From Echeneis naucrates (taxonomy: Eukaryota; Chordata; Actinopteri; Carangiformes; Echeneidae): a stretch of DNA of 64,000 bases. Made by a program: the position numbers and the translations under genes. This document shows, one piece after another, positions 1 through 11,399 of the stretch. Position 1 is the first letter of the stretch. The number at the start of each line of letters is the position of its first letter. Below the pieces are notes generated by a model that made no database searches, was not told where the DNA came from, and saw nothing but the letters and a program-made list of their open reading frames with translations. Location: assembly GCF_900963305.1 (NCBI RefSeq), contig NC_042525.1:7621421-7685420 (forward strand), read 5' to 3'.

Positions 1-489
1 AGCTCGTTACCCGTAAATATCCATAAATTAGCCGCATAGTTGTTTAAGCCACAGGCTTTACAGCGTGTGAAAAAAGTAGTGTTTTATAATCCAGAAATTA
101 CGGTACAAGACCTTGAGAGAAACAAGCATGTGGGAATATTTGAAGCACTCACCATGGTCCTAAATCTGCCTACAAAATCTAATTTTAATATCAGTTGTCC
201 CTTCCCTACAAATTTAGGAACAGATCCTGGGAGCGGGAAGAATAGAAACTGCATTACAACTTTTCATTGATCGGTAAGAGGATCAGAATTCAAATTTCCT
301 TACTAAATAATCTGACGACAGTTGGTGTGCTCCCAAGAAAAGGCTTGAGTCCGGTGGGTGAGCAGGATTCTACCATCTGTGAAGCTGAAAGAAAGTGAAA
401 TTTGAAAGAATTTGTTGGTGTTTCAAAAGTTTTGAAATGTTTTCAGGTCTTGTCAGTCCATCAGCCTGTGCACCTGCTGATACACATAC

Positions 490-1873
490 CAGTGGGTGAG
501 ATGTTTTCCCTCTTCTCTTTCATGTCCTTCAAACGCTGCGCCATATAATCTGATCTTTTCAAGGCAGGACTATAAACTATTCCATTCTCTTCATCAATGA
601 TGATGGGTGACACATCTGTAGCTGTGTAAAAAAATATTCAGAGATGTCAAACTACATCCTTCAATCCTATGTAAACATTTCCAAAGGTGCACTAATCTCT
701 TACAGATATGTTGTTTTAGAGGAAGGTCTTTCATCATCTTGTTTAATTTTTTCCTCATGCGCTTGTCGTTTTCAGGTGTCCTCTCTGGAGAATCTTTTGG
801 CTGCATACAGCGATGCTGCAGACAAAACAAGAAGCATTTTTCAACAGGAAGAAAATGCATGCAAACTTGAAGAATTTAAATATAAAATTCAAACGTCAAT
901 TAAAAGAGCATACATTAAAAGACTGCTTTCTTATTAATGTAACGTAGTAATGGGACAAAAAATTAAATCTAAAGCCAGTTCACTGAATGAATTACAGCAA
1001 TGAATGCCACAAAAAAGGCAATTTCCTTCAATTTAATATAGAGTAATGCACTTTAAATTAAATTTTGTATTTATGACATTTGATATATGACCACACAACA
1101 CCTTCTAAAATGACTTAAACTGAGCCAAAATCTGCACAAAATCTACACATAAGCAAAAAGTGATCAAACTCTGATTACAGTACAGAATAATCATATGTAA
1201 ATCAAGCTGTACTCACTTTCTTGTTTTTCAACACAGGATTGCTTTCATCATTTAAGGCTGGATACAACTCTTCTTCTGCACGCACACCATCATCATAACA
1301 TCTGGAGATCATTTTACAAAAAACAAGCTACTTTATGAGATTCAACTTAGAATTCCCAATAAAATCTTGCATAACTTCATAACACAATGAAAAACGACAA
1401 CAAAACAATCAGAATTATTCATATTATAGAAAGGACACAACTCATACCTGACTACCCAAAGAACAGACACAAGCTTCACGTCACTTTTCTTGGCTTTTTT
1501 CCATGTAGACAGATGACCGTTGCTGAAGACTACGTGTGTGACTTGTTTATTGAATGTTTTTGATATCTAGAGAAGGCAAATTATACACATGTTGGGTCTG
1601 CGAATTTAAGAAATACACAATTGAATAGAAATGTCTTTATGTGCCCTAAGATCTCACCTGAGCGCCCATTTCTTGCAGCTGCTGAACAAATGCTTTTGAA
1701 TAGTTTGCTGTTTTGTCTGATGACCACACATCAACAAAGGCAACAACATCTGCAGACACAGTGCAGTCATACATTTAAACTACATGATATAAAATTCAGC
1801 CTGGATTTACTGTGGTAAAACTGTGATGATGTACAGTACCTTTAAGAAATGAACAGTTGTTGCTCGTTGTCAT
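490..1873 (-). CDS. mcph1: Microcephalin (5' coding exons, partial)
   Basis: This is the N-terminal part of microcephalin, a BRCT-domain protein of chromosome condensation and the DNA damage response. Six coding exons read in one frame: 1840-1873 (begins [11 protein letters not shown]), 1658-1749, 1448-1566, 1217-1301, 704-815 and 490-621, about 191 residues. Residues about 12-95 form the first BRCT domain, with the family strings [13 protein letters not shown] and VKLVSVLW. Later exons carry RCMQPKD, TPENDKR and [11 protein letters not shown], close to human MCPH1 as I recall it. All junctions have GT donors and AG acceptors in matching phase. The ATG at 1873 is preferred because its 11 codons end in LK, directly before DVVAF, as in human exon 1. 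The last exon seen ends in phase 1, so the large central exon and both C-terminal BRCT domains lie beyond position 1. The identification is firm; the exact start is likely. Confidence 0.9.
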
Positions 1874-2861
1874 TACTGGCCTCTCCAGCTCCAGAATTCA
1901 AAATAACCAAAGAAGATACTTTTGGAGATCGGCTTTCACAAGTGCAGACACATTTTACTATTACCAACCAAATGGTTACAAACTTTTGGCTAACAGCACT
2001 GATTCCCCTGCACAGTTTTTCAAGGTACTTGGCAGATGGGTTGATCCAAGCACTCTGGAGAACATACCACTGTTCTTTAGTGGATTTAGGCAGTCTTGGT
2101 GTGTATCCTGTGTCTTCATGTAATCCCGTTTTGATGTTGAAAGCAGGACTCTGGGGGGGGGCAAACTCTCTGATGCAGGACTACTTGTTCTTTATCACTG
2201 TGGTTGTATATTACAGATTGTTGACATGCTGCAGAATAAATTTGACAACAATTAGAGACACCTCCACGAAGGAATTTTGCAATTAATAAAAAAGTGAAAA
2301 CCACAAAATGTCCCTGAAACTTTTGAGGTGTCCTTAACTTGTTTCAGCTTGTAATGACACGGTACCAAACATAAATTGTCTCGTCTGTGAAAAACTGTTT
2401 ATCTCCAATGTGGATCCATAAAATAAGCATTCCTGCTCTACCTCTCCCTGCGTTTGCCCAACACACAAAACTATATGTTATGCTTTCTGTCATAAATCCA
2501 AGAACTCGATGGTGGATCGTCCTCATTTAAAATAGCCATGCCGCTTACGTAAGCTGAGTTTAACATGACTCGCTGAGGTTTGTGAAACACGTGGAAACCT
2601 TGGACGTTAATGTCACGTACATACGACACACATTTTTTGAATAAAAACGAGTAACGTTAGTCACCACTTAGAGATACTTCTTACCCGACAAGACACGCTA
2701 CGGCTGCTGCTAGTTTTACATTAGTTTACGTTATGTTCGGATGCTAAACTGACTGAGCTAACCGAGCTTCGTAGCATTTGCTACAGTGGCTACGTTGAGT
2801 TAGTACTTCCGTAATATACTGACATTCATACAAACATGTTTTTTAACCGGCACTGACAAAC

Positions 2862-2902
2862 ACTGAAATCGATCTGAATCAGTATTTCAGATCGATTTCA
2901 GT
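2862..2902. repeat. Perfect 17-bp hairpin with 7-bp loop
   Basis: The arms ACTGAAATCGATCTGAA (2862-2878) and TTCAGATCGATTTCAGT (2886-2902) are exact reverse complements around a 7-nt loop. It lies just inside the proposed first intron of mcph1. The function is unknown. Confidence 0.85.
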
Positions 2903-2924
2903 AATTAGCAACAAAAAAACGTAC

Positions 2925-3010
2925 CTTGTTCGGCAGTTAAATTTAAATTACGCCACTTCCAACAATACAAAGTGTTGAGTTCGCGCGTGAGGTTTGTGAT
3001 ACAAAGCATT
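2925..3010 (-). other. mcph1: Probable non-coding first exon and promoter of mcph1
   Basis: On the minus strand a good donor (ACAAG followed by GTACG) lies at 2925/2924, preceded by a short CG-containing stretch with no convincing ORF. It sits 1 kb upstream of the mcph1 ATG and fits an untranslated first exon. The transcription start near 3010 is only inferred. Confidence 0.4.
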
Positions 3011-3116
3011 ATGGGACGACGCCAATCATTGGCTGAAAGGAAGGCTACGTCACTGGCTTACGTCACAAACGAACTGCGCTGTTTCTTACCTTGCTCTAAG
3101 TTTCTCGTCTCAGCTT

Positions 3117-3290
3117 GACCGTCATCACCTTTTTTTTTTTTTTTTAATATTTGTTTAAAAAAATTCTTAAGTAATATTTTGACTAAGCTACTTTTACTTG
3201 TATTGGAGTAATATTTGACAAGGAGTATCTGTACTTTTACTCCAGTAGTGAAGTTGTGTACTCTCTCCACCTCTGGAAGAAAATGATAGA
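3117..3290. repeat. Interspersed repeat, copy 1
   Basis: A T-run followed by sequence containing TACTTTTACTTGTATTGGAG and a close relative of TTTTACTCAAGTAGTGAAG. The same series occurs at about 26600-26740 in the same orientation. It looks like a short dispersed element common in fish genomes; I cannot name the family. Confidence 0.6.
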
Positions 3291-3778
3291 CTAACACATT
3301 TTGATATACATTAAATACTAAAAAAGAGTTTAAACTTTAATTTAATAGTAAACTCATACAGTCAACATTATTTCTGAATTTCACATTAACCACAAAATAC
3401 AATAGTGTTTTTGTCTTATTTAATATAAAATAATTTGAATTAACAACTGCAATGTTGAAATGATGACTAGATAATTTTCTGCTAATATAATCCTACACAA
3501 TTTCTTTAACAGCAAAATAAGTTTCACATTTCCTTTAAAAACTTTTTTTTTTTGTCATATTAACACATTCCTTATATGGTTATGAATTGATTCAGAGTAA
3601 TATAAACCAACACTGAACTGCACATTTCACATCAAACCACTGACAAAAATGGTACATTTTAAACCACTATCACAATTGTTTTACGTTTCATTAAAGGTTC
3701 AACAAACAGCCCAGATTAGTCCTGCAGCTGTAGATTTGAGTACATATTATTATTGTCAGTATCCTTAAGGTGGTAGCA

Positions 3779-5119
3779 TCAAAGTTCAACAGAGTCACTC
3801 CTGCAGTTGGGAGGCACAGAGGTGCGGGACACCTCCATGTGTATGGTGGACATGGGGAAATGCTCACGCTCCTCCTCAAGTGAGCAGCAGCAGCAATGCA
3901 GGAGCACCTCTCTTACTTCCTGCCGAAAGTTGGAGTTGAGGAAGCCATAGATTATGGGGTTTATGCAGGTGGAAGACATGGCCAGCAGGTGGCAGAGAGA
4001 AAACAGCAGGTTATGGTGGCAGATAGGCAGAGCGTCCTGGTTCCAGTCCGACACCACATTAAAGATGGTGAGTGGCATCCAGCAAAACGCAAATACCATT
4101 ATGAGGGCCATTAACATGACGTTGATTCGGCGGCTGTGGGTCATGCGCTGGTTCTCTGCTTTTCTGGCGCGGTCAAGCATTTCTTTGCGGTGTCGGAGGC
4201 GCACAAAAACTCTAATGTAACAAAGCAGGACCAGTAACAGTGGGCAACAGTATTGGAAAAACAATAGCCATGTGGTATAAGCGAGCCTGTGCTGGTGGGA
4301 TGGCCAGTGCTCCAGACAGGCTTCCATATGTGGATTTGTAGGGACATAAGAAAACAGAGTGTGGTATGAATTCTGAGGTACAGATGAGTTTTTGTTGGCG
4401 TAAGAGGCAGGTTGAGGTGGCGATACATTGAGAGAAGCCTGAAGAGAGGCCTGATGATGAAGTGGAGACTGGGGCAGGAATACATTAGTGTAGGGCTCAC
4501 TTGAAAGCAGCTGAAAGGCCAAGAAAGGAGTGGAAGTGACGCAGGCCAGAATCCAAATGAGAACAACTGTGATGTAGGCCTGAGTAATGCTGGGTTTCCA
4601 CCCAGAGGGGTTAATGATGAGCTGATGTCTTTCCAAAGCAATGAACACCAGCGACAGCACAGAAACAGTCACAGATACACACTGAATAAATGGAACCAGC
4701 CGACATAACAGTGACCCGAACACCCAATGATCCATTAGTGTGTATACAACAGTGAAGGGCAGGCAGAAGACACACACCAGAATGTCAGAGAATGACAGGT
4801 TACAGATGAAAATGCTTGTGACATTGACTTTCTCTCTGCGGCGGGTGATGATACAGATAAGGCCAATGTTTCCCAATAGCCCCAACACCATTGTAATGCT
4901 ATACCACACAACCAAACATCCTGTGAGGATGGGAGACATATGGCACTGCTCCTCATGCCCAAGAACAAAGAGGTTTGAAAGCAGCTCAGTCTCATTTTCT
5001 GGCTGCTCCTGCACAAACTGACAACTGGTTCTTGGAGAGGTAGAGCTGTTCAGGGACAGACACAGAGCTGTCGTTGATGATGAAGGTTGGCCTGTGCTTG
5101 TGTTGGCGCTCAAGGACAT
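3779..5119 (-). CDS. npy4r: Neuropeptide Y / pancreatic polypeptide receptor, Y4 type
   Basis: A single-exon class A GPCR of 446 residues for NPY-family peptides at the plasma membrane, expected to couple to Gi. Seven hydrophobic segments run from about residue 66 to 395. GN in TM1 (83-84), the E/DRY position written ERH (163-165) followed by LIINPSGWKP (168-177), CWMP in TM6 (346-349) and NPIIY (387-391) are all present. LIINPxGWKP and the tail motif MSTIHMEVS are typical of Y4/Y1 receptors, and the tail fits Y4 best. Cys139 can pair with Cys268 in loop 2. The N-terminus has three N-glycosylation sequons, and a Cys cluster (409-412) may be palmitoylated. Loop 2 is unusually long (about 209-280) with two more sequons. 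The start is the first in-frame ATG before the sequons. A Y8-type receptor is a less likely alternative. Confidence 0.88.
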   Translation of the reverse strand: MSLSANTSTGQPSSSTTALCLSLNSSTSPRTSCQFVQEQPENETELLSNLFVLGHEEQCHMSPILTGCLVVWYSITMVLGLLGNIGLICIITRRREKVNVTSIFICNLSFSDILVCVFCLPFTVVYTLMDHWVFGSLLCRLVPFIQCVSVTVSVLSLVFIALERHQLIINPSGWKPSITQAYITVVLIWILACVTSTPFLAFQLLSSEPYTNVFLPQSPLHHQASLQASLNVSPPQPASYANKNSSVPQNSYHTLFSYVPTNPHMEACLEHWPSHQHRLAYTTWLLFFQYCCPLLLVLLCYIRVFVRLRHRKEMLDRARKAENQRMTHSRRINVMLMALIMVFAFCWMPLTIFNVVSDWNQDALPICHHNLLFSLCHLLAMSSTCINPIIYGFLNSNFRQEVREVLLHCCCCSLEEEREHFPMSTIHMEVSRTSVPPNCRSDSVEL

Positions 5120-7660
5120 CTCACCAAGACTTCAGAATCACAAGCCTCCGGGATCAAAACGTCCATCCGAGCCCTCTGAAAATGTGCATCTTAGATGGAG
5201 AGAGAAAACACACAGAGGGAGGCAGGGAAAAAAAATCACTTGGAAAGCTTCAAATAGTTGCTTCATATAGATTTGATACTTTTATTTAGCACACATTAAA
5301 ACAAAGTTCACATTTTGGCTGCAAAACAACGACATTTTAGAAAGCTGAAACATATTGAAACATTAGGCTCATTTTGCCTTTTAATTGATCAAAGCTAAAC
5401 CATCAAAACAATTATTGAATAATTACTTTGAAATTCAGTTTAGATATCTGTGTTCCAATATGGGATCAGTATTTTGCTGATTATTCCTGTTTATCTAGCA
5501 ACATTGTCCTTTGTTAATTCATACATTTCTTTAATTTGATTCTTGAATTTAATAAGTTGGATAGTTCTTTTTCCAACTTTACCAAATAGTTCCGACAAGG
5601 ATGATACTGTAATTTATTGCTCGTTGTTTCAAAAACAAACTCCTCACATTAATGTTTACTTTTGTCCACCATGTTTGTCCATATCAGTTGGCAAATTGTT
5701 GATGTTGTCCAAAATTTGCATGGACTTTCCAAGCAGAGCAAATGTGCACCAAATCAAGGAAAAGATGGTAAAAATACTTTCTAAATATCAAAAAGTGTGG
5801 TTGCTTCCATGTAGTGGCCTATGGGAGTTCTTGGGTCAATTAACTGTAAAATACTATAATTACACAAGAAGCTTATATACAAAGAAGGAAGAGTGGATGA
5901 AAATGTATGTAATGTCATATTTTTTCTGTCAATAATAGTCTGTGAAGCAACACTGCAGTTGAAGTGACTAGTTTCAGTTCTTTGTGTGACAGTAACGACC
6001 TTGCTTTTATTAGTTACCCAATTTTAGATTCCAGACCTGTCAGTTTCCTTCCCACAAAATAAGCCCCAGTCAGGTTTCAAGATGAAACAATAGTTTAACA
6101 ACTATGAAATAACTGTACACACATTTGAGCATAGATTTCTATCTTTGAAATGCACAATAAATGCCGGGGAAATTAAATATCAAAGGGCATGATTCAGTCC
6201 GATTCCTAAAAATGGATGTTAATTCTCTCCCCCAAAATCTGTGCCGTGAAAATCAGCATTGCAAGGAAAATGAGCCTGTCATTTTACATTGCAGGCACAC
6301 ACACTTAGCTATCAGTCACTTCACACCACATCATAGCTAACCGACTCTGTCAGTGTGTTGAGTGAGCTGCCGGCAGGGTGGCACAGCATTGATCCTCCTT
6401 TGTTCTGAGAGAGAAGTGTAATGTCACCAGTGACCAGATGTATGAACAGCTGTACCGAAGCCGAGGACTCATACACACCAGCTGGAAAAATGTCTCCTTA
6501 ACAGACACATTTTAACCTGTTATATCCCAGTGATGTTGGTACTGTATGATGCACACCCACCATGTGGTTGTTTATGAGCAAAATAAGGACCAACATGACC
6601 TAGCATTGCCATCCTCCTCTTTTCTTCCCCTGCAAAGTGCTCTCCATCTCTGGCAAAGTATTGTATGAGTGCAAAGCGGGGAGGAGAGAACGGCTGAACA
6701 TAATTTCCGTCTATACAGATTCTGACATTGCATTGCATTTCATACAAATATTCACAAAAATTAATCAATGTAAGCTTTTATTCTAATTTCATTATGTTTG
6801 AAAAAATTGCAATATTGTAATGAAATGTAAAGGTCAGTAGGTAAGAGCTACAATCGAGGGTGGAACAAGTGGATTTTTTTTGTTGTTGTTGAAATGGCTT
6901 TGACAAATGTTCTTCACAATGAATATGTCTAAATAAATTACAGCAGGCAGTGTATTGTCTTCCAGATGATATTGTGATTCAAACCTTATCATTCGCTGCT
7001 GGAGGTGTCAGGGATGGTTGATGATGCCTCTACAAACATAATCACATCTCCTGATATTACATTAAACTATTTTGCCAGACAGGTAAATACGCTTCCCTGA
7101 TTTTTTCAGATTTTTTTTTTTTTTTTGCAAGTTTACCTGCTGAAATTGCATTGCATGTTCATAGAAATGCCTTCTTGACAGCTATAATTTCGAACCGTCA
7201 TTCAAAACCATCTTCTAAGGTGCAATGGTGCACTGTGGACATGAAGCAAAAAGGTGACAGTGGGGATAAAGCAAAAAACTACATAAATTTGAAAACTCAT
7301 TAATAGATTAAAGAAAAAATAACCTTTTCCTACACAAAGCCTTGCATAAAGGTGGCACACTTACGCAGTAGGATGGTAGAGCAGAGAATCGTTGTGCTTC
7401 CAGGGTTACAGAGAAAATGATGCTCTGAACAAATGTGAATCCATAGAAAGAAGAGTTGGGTTGCTCAAGGAGCTAAACACCTTAACAAGCAGAGCCCTTA
7501 TGTCAGAGACAGCCGCTAACAGCAAGGCTATTATTGGGCTGTTGAAGCCCTGTGGTTGTCATAGACCCCCTGTGCACCGAGCTCTGCTGTCACACAGTGG
7601 TGGATTTATTCAACTACATACCAACATAATACTATAAAAACAAAGAGCAATACAATATTG
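5120..7660. other. Intergenic, no gene recognised
   Basis: This AT-rich stretch between npy4r and the msmb-like pair has only short ORFs without domain signatures, including a 130-codon one at 5543-5935 that looks fortuitous. A T-run lies near 7110-7126. The npy4r promoter should be at its left end, but no TATA box was clear. Confidence 0.5.
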
Positions 7661-7671
7661 ATGCAGGTTTG

Positions 7672-7677
7672 TTTATT
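7672..7677 (-). terminator. Poly(A) signal of left msmb-like gene
   Basis: AATAAA on the minus strand, in the same relative place and in similar flanking sequence as the signal of the right paralogue at 9789-9794. This shows that the 3' ends of the two genes are homologous. Confidence 0.5.
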
Positions 7678-7698
7678 TTGGATCCTCATGAGTTGTGT

Positions 7699-9200
7699 TT
7701 AGAGTTGCACTGCTAAGTTGTCTGGTGTCAACACCAACTCGGCAGAACAGGCATTCTCATGAGCAACTAGAGACAAAAAGAAAAGCTTTTACTCTCAGTT
7801 AAGAAACATAACTTTCTGAAATTGGTTAAAAAAATATATTCTAATGATCCGTAGAGTAGGTCTGGAAAAGTATCGTGTTCTTGGCTAAAAGGAGAGTAGA
7901 TACTACTTCTGTTGCAGAGCAAAAGTAAGACTGTTAAATCTGTTTAACTTTTAATTTTATTCCTCATTTTCATTTGCACAGTGCTCCCTTTATAATTAAA
8001 TCAGGACAGAACAGATCAACAAGGAGACAACTGTAATTTGTAATTTTAGATTAGAGGTGTGTGAGTTTTATGACGTCCACTAATATATCAGTGTAATATC
8101 TTATTTTCGGTGAAACCAAGGAGCACAAAAGTGTGAATAACTTACATTTTACAACAGCTCAACCCAAATCTATAGCAGGTGCAGGTACGAAAGCCTTTAG
8201 TAAATTTCGCGCCAGCATTATGCTTAGTCCTGTTCACATCCAGACAATCTGGAGCTGAGGAAAGACAAAGAACATAAACTCAAAGGAGCTGTTTGGCCTG
8301 TAATAAATCTGATTAAACGTATTATTTTGTGTGTATTGATGTGTGCATGTGTGTTATTCTTATAAATATTGATGCAAGTTGCAGACAGATTAATGAAGCA
8401 CAGACTGCAGATTTCGTCCAACGTCCGTCAGACATATCAGAGGACACATTTCCACTCTAACTCCACTGATAGATCCACTAACTTTAAGGTTTTTGATCAT
8501 TTCCACTCACGTTCGCCTATTTTCTTCATCTCCAAGAAGCAGTTAGAGTGGCACAGGGAAACCAATCCCAGACAACAAACAAGCACACGGACAGTAACCT
8601 GAAAGAACAAATGAATAACATCTGAGAAAAAAATGGTGCTTCAATGACATACACCCTTCAAAGATCTTGTTGGGACTGAAAATTAATGGCCTATAATGTT
8701 CACAGGATCAAATATTTCGAAAAAGGATTTTTAAAAAATCATTGTAGCTATTTGCACTTTATTTTCTACGTACAGTAAAGAAAGAATAAATAAGAATCAT
8801 TTTAAAAGGCAATACGATTTGTAATAACTGACTGAAATATTTACAGCGAGAGAGGCAGTTTGTCTTATAGACCAATTCATCTAATCCCTAGAATATGTGA
8901 AATAATCTTTTAAAAAGAAAAAACATAAGAAAAAACACAAATGAGTTCTTTCTTTTTCAATTTGTCTACTAAATAAGTTGTTTTTAAAAGAGCTTCCATG
9001 GCCCGCGCTGCCACAACTATATATATTAATAATCTTAAATTGGAAAGTAACTGTAAAGCCGAACCAAGATGAACATATCTATCACATATCATTCATCTGG
9101 CAAATATTTCACTCATGCTTTAAGATCATAGAAGAAAGTTTCTTCATTCTCAAACTTCTCTAACTGAATTGTTGATAAATTGACATCGAATACGTACCAT
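7699..9200 (-). CDS. Beta-microseminoprotein-like paralogue, probably degenerating
   Basis: The left member of a tandem pair related to secreted MSMB proteins. Exon 1 carries only the ATG (9198-9200), exon 2 is 8511-8598 (signal peptide then NCFLEMKKIGE) and exon 3 is 8146-8248 (CLDV...RTCTCYRFGLSCCK). The splice phases match the right paralogue. Exon 3 lacks one of the Cys residues kept there (FRTCTC against CKSCTC) and the SEW motif. The homologue of the last exon is split: a 5' piece lies near 7915, and a 3' piece at about 7700-7775 ends with a TAA at 7699-7701. That 3' piece does not continue the frame set by exon 3. The gene may end early, use a new terminal exon (an open stretch follows an AG near 7918) or be a pseudogene. 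The first three exons are well supported; the end is not. Confidence 0.5.
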
Positions 9201-9252
9201 CTTTAGATGTGATGTGACCTGGTCAACACTACGCAGAGTGTGAGAACTGCAG

Positions 9253-9261
9253 CTTTATTTT
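9253..9261 (-). promoter_or_regulatory. TATA-like element of left msmb-like gene
   Basis: Minus-strand AAAATAAAG lies about 55 bp upstream of the ATG-bearing first exon. It is a plausible but weak core promoter element. Confidence 0.3.
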
Positions 9262-9788
9262 TAAGGTGTGCACTACCGTCTGAAAATTATTTTAATTATT
9301 GGAAAAACAGAAGATTCTTTGGTTATACTAATCATTTACCTGCAGGGCATACTTGTCTCAATGATTATTTAACGGTTAACAAACAGATAGGACATTTTCA
9401 GGATGTTTTTCAAGTCACAAAGAAGCTGCCAAGTCAAGCTCTATTCATAATCAACCTTAATCAACCTAAATTAACCGGGTCCTCTGGTGACTGTCAATAA
9501 AAATTCTCATCTATTTCATCTATTTTTATCTCAAAATGAAATATCATGAAATTTTTCAGTCACCTGAAGTTAGGCATGGAGTGAACACTTCAGTGTTCAA
9601 AATGCATTGCCTTCTCTGCAGGAAACATGCTGATCTCTGAGATTGTATGTATCTCACCGAATGAATTAATGAATCATTCTGTACAGTGGATCACAGCACT
9701 ACTTGTAATGATCAAAAGTACTGAGACCTGAGCCTTACTGTGCTGAGAAACAGAGTAGACAAGAATAAAAATAGGTGACACAGGTTTG

Positions 9789-9794
9789 TTTATT
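9789..9794 (-). terminator. Poly(A) signal of msmb-like gene
   Basis: Minus-strand AATAAA about 64 bp after the stop codon of the intact msmb-like gene. Confidence 0.6.
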
Positions 9795-9857
9795 GGTCAT
9801 ATTTTGCCCCCCCACCCGCCTTTTTTTTTTAAATTTGGATATCACTGCATAGTGAGT

Positions 9858-11333
9858 TTAGACGGGTGTGCACTCTTTATTTTTGTCTGACTTCAGCACC
9901 AACTTGACAGAGCAGTCCTTCTTGTCTACCAGCAGTTCACACTCCTCACCAATGTATACTTCACTACTTTCAGGTATCCTGAGAGACAAAGAGAAAGATC
10001 ATTAGCCTCAGAGTTTACTTTTGTTTTGGTTGGAGAGCAAACATAGGACTGTAACACATGTAATATTCTTCCTAATTTTCATTAGCTCAATACTCCCTGC
10101 AAATTTAGACAAGATCAGCACCTTGTTTTTCAGAGACAGCTGTGAGGATTTTATAAAATCTCACCTATATATCAATATCACCCTGTCACCAACTCATGAT
10201 GCTCAGGGTAATGTTTTTCAAAAAGTAAAAAAAGGGGTAGCCCCCTGTCCCTTAAATGAAACTTTAATGCCAATGAATCAAAAAGTGTGATAATTCGTAC
10301 ATGTTGCAGCAGCTCAAACCATTTTTATCGCAGGTGCATGATTTGCAGTCTTTCTCCCATTCAGAGCCAAAGCTGTGCTCCTTCCCATCATCATCCAAAC
10401 AGCCTGGAAGGAAAAAAAAAAAAAAAGAAAGAGTTGGGAGCAGCTGTTTAACCACCTATGATCCTCTGACATTGCTGCCAAAGTAATTGTGTGTCTGTGT
10501 GTGTGAACAAGTGAACAAGCACACACAGATTAAGTACAAGATGCAAATTTGTGCAACATCTTTCAGAGGACTCCTTTTCACTGTAAATCTGACACTGTAA
10601 TTTTGCATCTCTACAGTTTCTGTTTATCTCCACTCACCTTTTGGAGGGTTTTTCAGGTCTGTGATCACAAGCTCCTTGAAGAAGCAGGCAGACTGGCACA
10701 GGCCAAATAGTCCCAGAGCACAAACGAACACATGGAGAGTAGCCTGACAAGGACAATAAATATCATCGGTAAAAACGGTGTATGTCTTTTTGCTCATATC
10801 TCTGTAAAGCATTTCTATATTTCCCGTGACACATCTTTGTTTAGCACACCATTTAAAAACCTCTTCGGGACTCAAACAAATGAGTTGATTTTATTCATGC
10901 TGATGTGATTATGTGCTGAGTTTTCCCCCAAAGGAAAACAAATGGTTTACTGTCAGTATGTTTTAGCATTGTAGCTGGTTTGCATGTATGTCACATCACA
11001 AATAATAATAATAATATAAAAGTAAAACACTTTCACCATTTTAAAAGCAATTTAAAAATTCAATCTGTAGCATAAATTATTAATTGACTCAGTTTACAGC
11101 AGAAGAGGTGTGACTTATCTTGTAGACCAATTAAAAAACATTGTTGTTTTAGCTTTTACCTTTTTATCATAACCTTAAAAGAATATGCACTATCCTGACC
11201 ACGATGACCATTAAAGTTGAATCTATACCTAAAATCATCCTGTTTTTAAAAAGATTTTCAGCCATGATCACAGAAGACAGTATTTTTATTCCTAACTTTC
11301 CCTAATTTAATTGTGAAGTGCGAAATACAAACC
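9858..11333 (-). CDS. msmb: Beta-microseminoprotein-like secreted protein
   Basis: A small secreted Cys-rich protein of 110 residues in four exons: 11333-11335 (ATG only), 10638-10743, 10301-10403 and 9858-9978, with all phases consistent. Residues 1-19 are a signal peptide (LHVFVCALGLFGLCQSA). The mature part has CFFKELVITDL, CLDDDGKEHSFGSEWEKDC, SCTCDKNGLSCC, then CELLVDKKDC and a final Cys near ECTPV. This is the ten-Cys MSMB/PSP94 pattern with the typical exon layout. Mammalian MSMB is an abundant seminal and mucosal protein of uncertain function; some fish homologues are plasma or mucus proteins. A TATA box lies upstream and a poly(A) signal downstream. The neighbouring left paralogue arose by tandem duplication. 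The symbol is by family, not proven orthology. Confidence 0.82.
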
Positions 11334-11390
11334 ATTTGCAGATGTGAAGTGAAGAGGATGCCAATCTGTGCTGGAACTCTCTGATTGCTG

Positions 11391-11397
11391 CTTTATA
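11391..11397 (-). promoter_or_regulatory. TATA box of msmb-like gene
   Basis: Minus-strand TATAAAG about 60 bp upstream of the initiator codon. This places the transcription start near 11365, giving a short 5' leader that ends in ATG directly before the donor. Confidence 0.6.
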
Positions 11398-11399
11398 CG

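Noticed and set aside
40-270. 76-codon plus-strand frame at the left edge
   Set aside because: No recognised domain; it lies in the expected mcph1 intron and may be repeat-derived.
1849-2286. Plus-strand open frames of 145 and 88 codons antisense to mcph1
   Set aside because: They overlap the well-supported mcph1 start exon on the other strand and show no family motif.
4141-4641. 166-codon minus-strand frame
   Set aside because: Alternative frame within the npy4r coding region.
5543-5935. 130-codon frame between npy4r and the msmb-like genes
   Set aside because: AT-rich, no motif, no splice partners and no promoter signs.
7850-7918. Open stretch after an AG that could extend the left msmb-like gene
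   Set aside because: The translated sequence has none of the family cysteines, so it was not adopted as the real last exon, only noted.
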